A program made the position numbers and the translations under genes. Shown here piece by piece: positions 34,201 to 40,392 of a stretch of DNA of 42,605 nt. The notes below the pieces were generated by a model, which was given only the letters and a program-made list of their open reading frames with translations, was not told where the DNA came from and searched no databases. The DNA is from Verrucomicrobiota bacterium (GTDB lineage: Bacteria > Verrucomicrobiota > Verrucomicrobiia > Limisphaerales > JAHDYP01), in assembly GCA_023383055.1 (NCBI GenBank), contig JAHDYP010000046.1, forward strand, positions 1 to 42,605, written 5' to 3'. Each line of letters begins with the position of its first letter. Position 1 is the first letter of the stretch.

Positions 34201-35943
34201 AGGAGACGGGGCCGGAGCTACCGGTTCGAACAGGCGCACCCGTGCCACGGCGCTGGTCGCTGCACCAAAGGAGTTGGCTGCGACCACCTGGTAAGCCCCC
34301 AGAATCGCGGTGGTCGCCTGCTCCAGGGCCAGTGCGGGGGCTTGTTGCCCGGTCAGTTCAACGCCGTCCCGGTACCATTGGTAGCTGAGCGGTTCGGGGC
34401 TCAATACCGCAACGGACAATCGAGTATCCCACCCCGCAAACTGATAGAGGCTGAGCGGTTCCTCGAGAATCAAGGGTGGTCCGGCGCTGAGATAAGCCGG
34501 CTGACCCCAGACTTCGCCGAACGCATTGCGGACGACGACCCGGTAGGGGCCGCTGGCCGCTGGCGTCACCCCGACCAATTCGAGATGGGAACTCGTTGCG
34601 TCAGGAATATCGACCCCTTGAAACTGCCACTGGTAGCTCAGGGGCTCGGACCCGCGGGCTTCCACTTCGAAACGGGCCGTGCCGCCAGGCATCACCGCGA
34701 TCGATACTGGCTGCCGCAGTACCCGGGGAGCCGCATCTTCGACCACGAGCGGGAACGGTTGTTCCGCGAACCCATAGGCATTGCTGACTACCATGCGCAT
34801 CGTGCCGCTGAGCGCTGGCTGGACGTTGGTCAGGAGTATCGCCGAAGTTGACCCCGTCGCGACCAGCGCGTTCTCCTGATACCAATAGGCGGTGTAGGCA
34901 TCACTTGCGGCCACCGGCACCGCCAGTTCCACATCGCTCCCGGCCTGCGTCCAGACCGTGTTCGGCCATTCCGTCACGACCGGCCCGCGCGTCAGTCCAA
35001 CCGTAAAATAATCCGCCGCCGCAATGGCAAAGAACCGATAATTGGATGGCACCTCCAACTGGCCGTTCGAGTTGTCACCCCACACCACCACCGTCCCGTC
35101 CTCCCGGAGTGCCGCCGAATGGTTTCCGCCCGCGGCCACCTGGATCACCTGATCCAGCCCGACGGGAACCGTGACCTGGCCATAATCATTGGGGCCCCAG
35201 CCGAACACCCGGCCATCGCTCCGCAACGACAGGACATGCATGAAGATGCTCGCATCCACCTGGATTGACGGGGCGTGGGCCGGGGGCGGCAATTCTGCGG
35301 TTTCCCAGCCGGGTGGATACCATCCCCGGACCTGGCCGTCGGGGAGGATCACCGCGGAGTAAAGCTGGCCCGCGGTCAAACCCAACGCGTTGGTGGCCCA
35401 AGCCGGCGGATCGTAAGGCCCGTGCGTCGTCGCGCCCCAGGCCCACACCCGACCGTCGATGTCGACCACAACACTATGGTTGTAGCCGGCGGCCATCCGC
35501 TCCACCGCGCCCAGGCCGGTCGGAATCGGCAAGATCTGATCCTGGAAAACGTTGCCCTCCGCGATCCAGGCAAACAACTGGCCGTCCTCGCGCAGTGCCA
35601 GCGTGTGCGCGCCTCCCGCGCTCACGGACACGATCCGCTCGAGTGAAGCGGTGAAGCTGTCGTCGGCCAGCGAACCCCAGCGCACCACCGTGCCGTCCGC
35701 GCGGAGCCCAACGACGTAACCCCGGTTCGCGTCCACCTGGACCAGGTTGGTCAAACCGAGTTCACGATAGGGCGCCCAGGCACCCGACCCGAAAAGCACC
35801 GGCGTACCCCTGGGCAATCCAGCGAGTGGTGGAAAATCGCTCCCCTCGACCACAATCCCGACCAATAACAGCAGGCTAAACGAAATGAAATGGAGGCAGG
35901 AACGCGGCGTGATGCACGCCTGGGCACGACCTTCGATTGTCAT
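28288..35943 (-). CDS. Giant exported RCC1-repeat / Ig-like domain protein
   Basis: The main frame encodes 2,551 residues and starts with a signal peptide (CLHFISFSLLLLVGIVVEGS). RCC1-type repeats (signature HSxALRxDGTVxxWG) form beta-propeller blocks at roughly 40-315, 585-850, 1200-1465, 1978-2250 and from 2335 on. Between them are Ig-like domains recognised by YQWxxDGxxI...GxYxVxxxNxxG: three, four, six, one, and one more after the frameshift. Such proteins are surface or secreted adhesion/scaffold proteins in Verrucomicrobia; function is not established. ATG 35943 or GTG 35952 may start it. It is monocistronic. The frame ends prematurely at 28288-28290 inside an RCC1 repeat because of an apparent single-base insertion; the C-terminal part is listed separately. 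Confidence 0.88.
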   Translation of the reverse strand: MTIEGRAQACITPRSCLHFISFSLLLLVGIVVEGSDFPPLAGLPRGTPVLFGSGAWAPYRELGLTNLVQVDANRGYVVGLRADGTVVRWGSLADDSFTASLERIVSVSAGGAHTLALREDGQLFAWIAEGNVFQDQILPIPTGLGAVERMAAGYNHSVVVDIDGRVWAWGATTHGPYDPPAWATNALGLTAGQLYSAVILPDGQVRGWYPPGWETAELPPPAHAPSIQVDASIFMHVLSLRSDGRVFGWGPNDYGQVTVPVGLDQVIQVAAGGNHSAALREDGTVVVWGDNSNGQLEVPSNYRFFAIAAADYFTVGLTRGPVVTEWPNTVWTQAGSDVELAVPVAASDAYTAYWYQENALVATGSTSAILLTNVQPALSGTMRMVVSNAYGFAEQPFPLVVEDAAPRVLRQPVSIAVMPGGTARFEVEARGSEPLSYQWQFQGVDIPDATSSHLELVGVTPAASGPYRVVVRNAFGEVWGQPAYLSAGPPLILEEPLSLYQFAGWDTRLSVAVLSPEPLSYQWYRDGVELTGQQAPALALEQATTAILGAYQVVAANSFGAATSAVARVRLFEPVAPAPSPSLLVAVGANHGGKLNFPRDLTNAVAVAMGDVHGLALRADGQLIGWGGEDGSADWDPAAIPSTSSVKAIAAGRFHNLVLQQDGTVRGWGSQIGENHGQWSVPEGLSNVVAVSAGHQHSLALRENGTVMQWPMPETFPSGARNVIAVAAGSGSSMLLEADGTVWDWTNYTFDNPRRQRFQNPQAIAIAVSDWGRWCLLDDGVVLTWNNSDSPPVPYPGGEDIVAIAAPPVWWGNPFLLRADGRIYSADWGWLSGIEQAQRIASSFDAVAALTRAPYLDETPASTLVEPGQTLTLNAAARSSTVFVYQWEKDGVEIPGATGATLTIPTVTAFDRGEYRVRVLNEDHVITSPPATVGVTGPVEFKPMDSLVVSAGADVSVSPVWAGEAPVTFVWQRDGVDIASADVAELLLTNVQAGMAGEYRLMASNPYGTSFSSSFQIEVTPSIPWIQTPPVPVALPAGSEAVFEVEARGSEPLEWQWHWNDVPLVGATNRILHLRNVQSVVAGSYSVEVRNLNGTIRTEPVALTVIASPPVPSDDDPIRLALEGNRVVLDRALIGSEPMTYQWRYGGVDIAGATGRQLELAAVAAHQAGLYTLAVRNALGQAETPPLELRVVPVLGDGVVVGWGNNPLRSIPTNIVALDGGSTFALALDRSGTVSTHRSTPMFELLPPDDLAGVVKVSVGSQHALALLENGTIAGWGYPGPALSEIPTNLVSAVDVATGASFGVVLDADGQVIGWGRANEFTSAPFLVPDEAVNVVDVAAHERVAVALRADGTLVWMGTPASAVRTVPAAATNLVAIDLGERHAAGLRADGSVFVWGSGPGAVAMPAATNVIRIACGPNHTLALRADGTVLAGGDARSGKTNVPEGLANVVGIAAGGDFSLAITRNPVIVTNLPTTYLAVEGASAELAIHAVGTGQLRYRWFHDGVELTGQTDMLLSIPEVRTNDAGYYHARVENDWGATLTRTNRLTVLMLPRVAVEPVDLTVPAGMNTNLQVTAIGQPPLTYQWRFNGSPIPEAQSARLDLLNLQAPMAGGYDVLVNNAYGATTSRVAQVRVATSAPGFIVSPAPTMVLAGNPLRLSAQVFGSEPIQYSWRRDGVLIARTDAARLEIANAQAADAGTYLVTASNAFGQATSLGVAVTVRATAPRVMQQPSDLIVSIGEAVEFTPVIVGTEPITFRWMKDGVTLPGFTNAQFRLSAARSIDQGGYLVVANNTLGTAMSRSAALAVDPPAILLEPVDQTVSEGADVTFSAVASGSDPRVYRWTRNGGSIAGSGADLRLRNVQAADAGAYRVTVSNATGMAASRAALLVVEPAAPRLAQPPRGHTTLERGLALLHVDARGTPPLAYQWYHDGMAIPGAVGPSLPIPRATLADAGNYRVTVTNQLGSVSSDPVSIVVLPAPSGIVASWGPVDHARPAITNAVQLVWGFTHGLALTDAGEVVGWGYFDPAFNQHVVPTGLANVVRIAAGGVHSVALRADGTVVGWGDNYYGQYSPPPGVEPLRDIAAARFHTAGIDAFGRIALFGGDTVYPVAPPADGTNTVRVVTGDAFVAGLRADGSVAVWSLDGLARFPVPENLELSVDLAAGSDLLMARHPDGGVTTWSALTGASLPVPLDVAQVVSIAAGNGYFVVQRADGTLRTWGSGAFPQPEPLTAAAAGVFAGWDRAATIAALSVDYSPAPASVAEGDPAWFQVTATGRDPLRYQWFHEAQPIAQATNAWLYLPQATPAESGSYQVEVAAHAASASVATTLEIQPRRHGALVGWGNPANPVLQYLDTVPPRVRAVSGMWGHAVALLDDGTVRAWGVNDRGQTNTPAGLSDVVQVATGEFHNLALRRDGQVVGWGGGDHGQHLAPLNLTNVAGIAAGWIHSLAVRRDGTVVCWGYDAYGQSAPPPLRGVVAVAGTFDHSAALHANGTLTEWGYYYGARPPLAPLVKLAGMGNYFGAITDSGAVHLWPEQVGAYPALAPAEALAIGP

Positions 35944-36119
35944 AAGGCACACTTCTAAAATGCCCGCGTCTCGTCAAGATTACATTGGTCTCCGGTGCAC
36001 CTGATCTGTCGCATCACTCCGGGGATTTAACCGGCTACGCTGCAGCGCGGGACGGTGCCGGCTGGATCTTTGCGGGCCTGGCCCCTTGGCGTGAGTGCAG
36101 ACCGCAGGACCTTGCGCGC

Positions 36120-37136
36120 TCAAACCTTCCGCTCGATCCGCCGATCCGCGATCGCCGGACGCAATTGTTCCTTCGTCCACGTGCTCTGTTCGCCGCGCTC
36201 CCATGGGTCCGGGCCAACCCATTCGGTGCTTCGCCCTTCCACGCTGAGTTCGCCCTGATCGAGATCCAGCGTCACCAGAGCCCAGAGCGGTTCGCGGTAG
36301 GCCGCCACGTGGGTCAGATAAGGATACGCGCGGTGCACTTCGGGCGGGAAGGTCTCCCGGTGAGCTGCCGCGGAGCCCAACCACCAATAGGAGGCACTAT
36401 TGATCTGGAAGTGTGGGATCCGGTCCACTGCTCGCACATAGTCCAGATGCAGGTGACCGCTGAACACCGCGACCACGTTTCCCGGGTTTCGCGTCTCCGC
36501 CCGGTCGACCACGGCCCGCACCTCGGCGCTATTCTCGAGGCACCCGCTGTGATCCGCATCGAACGGTTGATGCACGAACAACACGCAAGGGCGGTCGGTC
36601 TGTGCCAGTTCGCGTTCCAGCCAGGCCAGTTGGTCCGGCCCGATGAACCGCCGGTAGCCAGCCGCTTTGCCGCCCGGTTCGTTGCCGTCGAGCACCAGGT
36701 TGCGAACGGGTCCAACGTCGAATGCATAGTAGCGCCCCGGCATGCCGTTGAACGCGACGGTCTGCTCGCGCGTGTAGCCCCCATCCATGTCGTGATTGCC
36801 GAGCACATGAAACCGGCGTCCGGGGAATTCGTTCCAGGCCTCAAGGAATGCCTGGTTCCGCGGGGCCGGCACGCAGAAATCCCCGAGCTGCAGCACAAAG
36901 TCCGGCTGGGCGATCCTCATTGCCTTCACGAAGGCCTTCACCCGTTCCAGGCCGTCCGGCATCACGTCCTGGTGGACATCGGCAATCAACCCGAATCGAA
37001 CCTTACGTTCGACCTGGCCTTCGCCGAGACTCCGACTCATCCCGGCAAGCGCCGCGGACGAGATGGCAAGCCGCCGAAGGAATGTGCGCCGGGTTGAGCC
37101 GGCCGGGTGCACCGTCGGAACCAAATCAACATTCAT
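36120..37136 (-). CDS. Tat-exported calcineurin-like metallophosphoesterase
   Basis: The 338-residue product begins with a Tat signal (TRRTFLRRLAISSAALAGMS). The five metallophosphoesterase motifs follow in order: LIADVHQD, QLGDFCV, LGNHDMD, FVHQPFD and SGHLHLDY, giving a full dimetal site. A C-terminal beta segment completes the fold. Family members hydrolyse phosphomonoesters or diesters; the substrate is unknown. The ATG at 37136 is the natural start and no Shine-Dalgarno is evident. It lies between the giant RCC1/Ig gene and the palindromic repeat copy 2, all on the reverse strand. The 176 bases between its stop and the giant gene's start show nothing clear. Confidence 0.92.
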   Translation of the reverse strand: MNVDLVPTVHPAGSTRRTFLRRLAISSAALAGMSRSLGEGQVERKVRFGLIADVHQDVMPDGLERVKAFVKAMRIAQPDFVLQLGDFCVPAPRNQAFLEAWNEFPGRRFHVLGNHDMDGGYTREQTVAFNGMPGRYYAFDVGPVRNLVLDGNEPGGKAAGYRRFIGPDQLAWLERELAQTDRPCVLFVHQPFDADHSGCLENSAEVRAVVDRAETRNPGNVVAVFSGHLHLDYVRAVDRIPHFQINSASYWWLGSAAAHRETFPPEVHRAYPYLTHVAAYREPLWALVTLDLDQGELSVEGRSTEWVGPDPWERGEQSTWTKEQLRPAIADRRIERKV

Positions 37137-37260
37137 GAGTTCGGATCAAGCTTCCTAAACGACACTGGATATGTCCATCCACTTCGTCGCTGCTGAGGTT
37201 TCATGCTCCCAACCAGTTCGACCTCACCCCATGGATTCAGCGGCTCCTCGGACTTGAAGC

Positions 37261-37336
37261 GGATTTGCTCATCCAAAATGTCCAATCTTTCGCGTCCCGA
37301 TTTTATGTCGCATATGCGACATAAAATCGGGACGCG
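37261..37336. repeat. Repeat element with perfect 46-base palindrome, copy 2
   Basis: The palindrome at 37291-37336 is perfect over 46 bases with centre CATATG. It equals copy 1 (26553-26594) except for one C-to-T in the left arm and the matching G-to-A in the right arm, so base pairing is preserved, plus 2 more paired bases at each end. The 30 bases to its left match copy 1 partly (CCAAAATG at 37273-37280, then CCAATCT). It lies between the metallophosphoesterase gene and the small frame at 37303-37476. The rest of 37137-37472 holds nothing else recognisable. Confidence 0.85.
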
Positions 37337-37476
37337 GCGGAGGCGGGAACATTCAGCACGGTTGCATGTTGCCGCGGCTGGTTGACCGGAGGACAAGGTT
37401 TTTTGGGGCTCGGCCTGCTTTTCGCTTTGCCTACCAGCTCGATCAGGATCATCGCCGCTGGCAAGAACTGGCTCAT
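37303..37476 (-). CDS. Possible small coupled ORF running into the palindrome
   Basis: A 57-codon frame starts at an ATG (37476) that overlaps the stop of the upstream membrane-protein gene as ATGA. It begins MSQFLPAAMILIELVGKAKS and ends SRFYVAYAT with its stop codon inside the palindrome of repeat copy 2. The coupled start and hydrophobic beginning suggest a gene whose 3' end was replaced by insertion of the element; it may equally be a chance frame. No family is recognised. Confidence 0.3.
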   Translation of the reverse strand: MSQFLPAAMILIELVGKAKSRPSPKKPCPPVNQPRQHATVLNVPASAASRFYVAYAT

Positions 37477-38870
37477 GGCCTGTCGCTGTAATGGGTTGAA
37501 TGTGTTTGATGCCGGCGGCGAGTGGTGCGGAGGGGGCGGGTCAAACGCCAGGCGATCCAGCCCAATGCGAGGATCAGGGCGGCGCCAAACAGATCCTGTC
37601 CAGGATCGTGGATGGAAGGGGGCAGGACGCGCAGCCACGGCAGTTGGATAAGGGGCTGGTTGAGCCAGGCCAGCGCCCCCCGATAATTGAGGAATTGCCC
37701 GATATAAACCTGCGCGACCACGGCGAACCACAACAGGATTACGGCGGCGGCCAGGGTAAATCGTCCCAAGCGCGTGCCCGCCCAGGTGATGACCCGCACC
37801 ATCCAAGGCTGCGTCCGATCCGCGATGGAGCGCATCAGGCCGAGTCGCTCGAGCGTCCGCCACTCGATCGGCGCCAGATCTTCTTCGGTGAATGAGCCGC
37901 GCTGGACGGCTTCAAGGAGGGCCGAGGCGTAGATTCGGGCGGCGATCCAGCGGAGAGCGACGTAGGCGGGCAACACCCAAAGTCCAGTCCAGAAGCAATG
38001 ACTCGAGAGAAGCTCGCGGGCCTGGTCGGGCGTGAGATTCTCGAGGGTCGGGTTGATCTGCGGATAAAACATGGGGAGCACCGCGAGCACGGTGACCGGC
38101 ACGGAGGCGAGTGCATAAGCGGCAGCGAGGCCGGCCGAGGCAGCCCAGCGACGGCGCACGAGTCCCCAGACCAGGTTGAATTCGAAGAACCGTTTCCATT
38201 CGCCGCTGACGGCCTGTCGGGCCTGGGCCATCGGCAGGTAAAGCATGGCGGCAATGAAAGCCGCGATTCCCAGGAAACCGAGGGCGGGGCCGACCACGGC
38301 ATTTTCGTAGCCCTTGTTGAAGGAGTTATTCCATCCATCGTACCAGGAGAACAACCAGAGCGCGGCTCCCGGCAAAGTCAGCAAGCACGTGTTGAACAAT
38401 GCCTGGACCCCAATCCGAATATTCAAAACCAACGAACCAAAGACCCCGCGCGCCAACAATTGGCAGGGGCGGCCTCCTGACTGGACGCGAGCCGCCCGGA
38501 ATTCCCGGACAAGGCCAGGTTGCACGATCAGGCCCGGCCAGCGGACGTGAGAGCGCGACAGGCTATCGCCGGCAACGAAATGAGTGAAGCTGTCGCGGCT
38601 GCGGGATGCACCTTCGAATGAACTCCTGCGCCACCAGGCCTTGAGAGCGGTGCGTTGCATCAGGCGGTAGGTCCAGCCGACAATGGCCACGCTTCCCAGG
38701 ACGCTTTGGAGAAACAGCAAAGCAACCGCAAACCGTGCCCCGGCCAATACCGCACGCCAACCGCGCGAGCCGGGGACAGGGCTCGACCGAAGCTCGGAAG
38801 CAACGACCGATGGAGCGGTCTTTTGAGGGATCGAGTTGCGCGCGGAAGTTCCGGCGATCCCGGGGTTCAT
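37473..38870 (-). CDS. Hypothetical multi-pass membrane protein
   Basis: The 465-residue product has roughly seven hydrophobic segments: one near residues 42-65, a group between about 150 and 300, and two near 360-440. The loop SWYDGWNNSFNKGYENAVVG between membrane segments looks conserved-protein-like, but I do not recognise a named family. The N-terminal 40 residues are polar and the C-terminus is Arg-rich. Its ATG at 38870 overlaps the stop of the phosphatase-like gene as ATGA, so the two are translationally coupled and probably act together at the membrane. A possible third coupled frame follows at 37476. Confidence 0.75.
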   Translation of the reverse strand: MNPGIAGTSARNSIPQKTAPSVVASELRSSPVPGSRGWRAVLAGARFAVALLFLQSVLGSVAIVGWTYRLMQRTALKAWWRRSSFEGASRSRDSFTHFVAGDSLSRSHVRWPGLIVQPGLVREFRAARVQSGGRPCQLLARGVFGSLVLNIRIGVQALFNTCLLTLPGAALWLFSWYDGWNNSFNKGYENAVVGPALGFLGIAAFIAAMLYLPMAQARQAVSGEWKRFFEFNLVWGLVRRRWAASAGLAAAYALASVPVTVLAVLPMFYPQINPTLENLTPDQARELLSSHCFWTGLWVLPAYVALRWIAARIYASALLEAVQRGSFTEEDLAPIEWRTLERLGLMRSIADRTQPWMVRVITWAGTRLGRFTLAAAVILLWFAVVAQVYIGQFLNYRGALAWLNQPLIQLPWLRVLPPSIHDPGQDLFGAALILALGWIAWRLTRPLRTTRRRHQTHSTHYSDRP

Positions 38871-40096
38871 GCGATGGACTCCTCGAGCAATCGCCCCTCG
38901 GCATGTTCGGCGGTGAAGCCCATCAACCGGGCGATGGTGCCGGCCAGTTGAGTTTGATCCACCATCCGATCGACGACTTGTCCGCGAGCCACGCCGGGCC
39001 CCGCGATCAACGCGAAGATTTCATGGGCCGACCTCGAATTGAAGTGGTGCTGGCAGGGAACATTGGCGAGCGGATTGTTGTCGCGGCCGCAATCGGGTAC
39101 CACGACGAAGATCGTCCGATCGCGATATTCCGGGTCGGCTTCGACGGTCTCGACGATCCGGCGGAGTCCTTCGTCCATGATGGCCACGGCGCGCGTGTAG
39201 TGGCTCAGATGACCCCAGTGCACGTAATCGCAATCCTGGTAATTGACCATGAGCAGACGGGGACGGAGCTCGTGAATAGCGCGAATAGTCAACTCGGTCA
39301 ACAAGCGGTCGCCGCGGGGATTTACCAGGCCGCTCTCGCCATAGTGGTTTGCCCAGCGCTGCCAGAAGCTCTCGAGGGCAGGGTCGGGAGGTTCGTCCCT
39401 GGCGGATCGGGCATCGAGCCGTTCCCATTTGGCGAGGGCTTTGCGTTGTTCCTCGAGGGCGGCGCCGGAGAGCCGGCCATCGGCGATCTGCTGGCGCAAT
39501 CGCCATGCTTTGAACCGGTAAAGGCTCAGCATGCTGCAGCGGTAATCGATCCCATAGGCGAAGTGATTGCTGAAAGTGTAGAACTCTTCGTCGGGCCGGT
39601 CTTCGCCATTGACGAGCAGCGTTTGATGCGGCGGCACGTTGAACGCCTTTCGTAAATACTCGAACACGGTTGGCACTTTCGGCTCAAACCTGGCCCCCAG
39701 GAACTTGCCCGCCACATCCTGGTACTGATCGTAATGGCCGGTGACGATGTTCAGCGTGCCTTCGCCATGACTGGTGTTGAGCCCTTTCAGTTGGGCGATT
39801 TCCATGTTCATAAACAAAGTGCCACGCGCGGCGAACTCCCGACAAAGGAACGGACTGAAAGTGTGCTCGGGGTCAATCGTTTCGCGTCGACGCGCCCCGC
39901 CGCCAAACCGGATGACAATCATGTTCGGACCTTCGTAGGGCGGCCGGTCGGCCATTGCCGCACTCATTGCCGCGGGCCAAGGCAGGCTGAGACCGCCAGC
40001 GGCCGCGACGATGCCGCCTGAGGCGAATCGCTGAAGGAATTCACGTCTCCTCAATCGTGGAACGGCGGCGGATTTCAGCGGCTGGATCGGTGGCAT
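38867..40096 (-). CDS. Tat-exported alkaline phosphatase superfamily protein
   Basis: From ATG 40096 the protein has 409 residues and a Tat signal (RLRRREFLQRFASGGIVAAA). The domain is alkaline-phosphatase/sulfatase-like: NMIVIRFGGGARRRETIDPE, GLNTSHGEGTLNIVTGHYDQ, then NYQDCDYVHWGHLSHYTRAV, VVVPDCGRDNN and CQHHFNSRSAHEIFALI. These are the metal-ligand Asp/His positions of the fold's C-terminal half. The usual nucleophile region near the N-terminus (ETIDPEHTFSP, SHGEGT) is atypical, so the reaction is unclear. The frame opens at TTG 40186, but ATG 40096 puts the twin Arg close to the N-terminus. The stop overlaps the next gene's start (ATGA). It may modify a surface or exported substrate with the coupled membrane protein. 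Confidence 0.8.
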   Translation of the reverse strand: MPPIQPLKSAAVPRLRRREFLQRFASGGIVAAAGGLSLPWPAAMSAAMADRPPYEGPNMIVIRFGGGARRRETIDPEHTFSPFLCREFAARGTLFMNMEIAQLKGLNTSHGEGTLNIVTGHYDQYQDVAGKFLGARFEPKVPTVFEYLRKAFNVPPHQTLLVNGEDRPDEEFYTFSNHFAYGIDYRCSMLSLYRFKAWRLRQQIADGRLSGAALEEQRKALAKWERLDARSARDEPPDPALESFWQRWANHYGESGLVNPRGDRLLTELTIRAIHELRPRLLMVNYQDCDYVHWGHLSHYTRAVAIMDEGLRRIVETVEADPEYRDRTIFVVVPDCGRDNNPLANVPCQHHFNSRSAHEIFALIAGPGVARGQVVDRMVDQTQLAGTIARLMGFTAEHAEGRLLEESIA

Positions 40097-40392
40097 GCGG
40101 GCACGGGGTTGGTTTTCATTCAGCGTTTCGGGTACATCGTTTTCCCGATGGAGTGACACCGTAGCCCATTCAATGGTTGCAGGCAATCGATGCTACGCGA
40201 GTTGAGACCTCTTTTGATGCCGCGCCGGGACCTTGATCGCAGCCTTGGTTGGGACCTTAAACGTTCGCCAAATCCAGAAAACGGCGATCACCTCTCACAC
40301 CGCGCCGTCTGTGCTGCGGGAGGACCGATCCCCGATAAAGGTGGCGATCAAGGCCGCGATCAAGGCAACCGGGATTGACCAAAGTCCAGACC
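40097..40392. other. Intergenic region upstream of the phosphatase-like gene
   Basis: No gene is supported. On the reverse strand a frame between about 40430 and 40193 is open except for one TGA at 40295-40297; its upper part reads SIPVALIAALIATFIGDR and its lower part VIAVFWIWRTFKVPTK. It could be a decayed small membrane protein, but no homology is recognised. The word GATCAAGG occurs three times on one strand or the other here (40230-40237 reverse, 40346 and 40358 regions). Confidence 0.35.
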
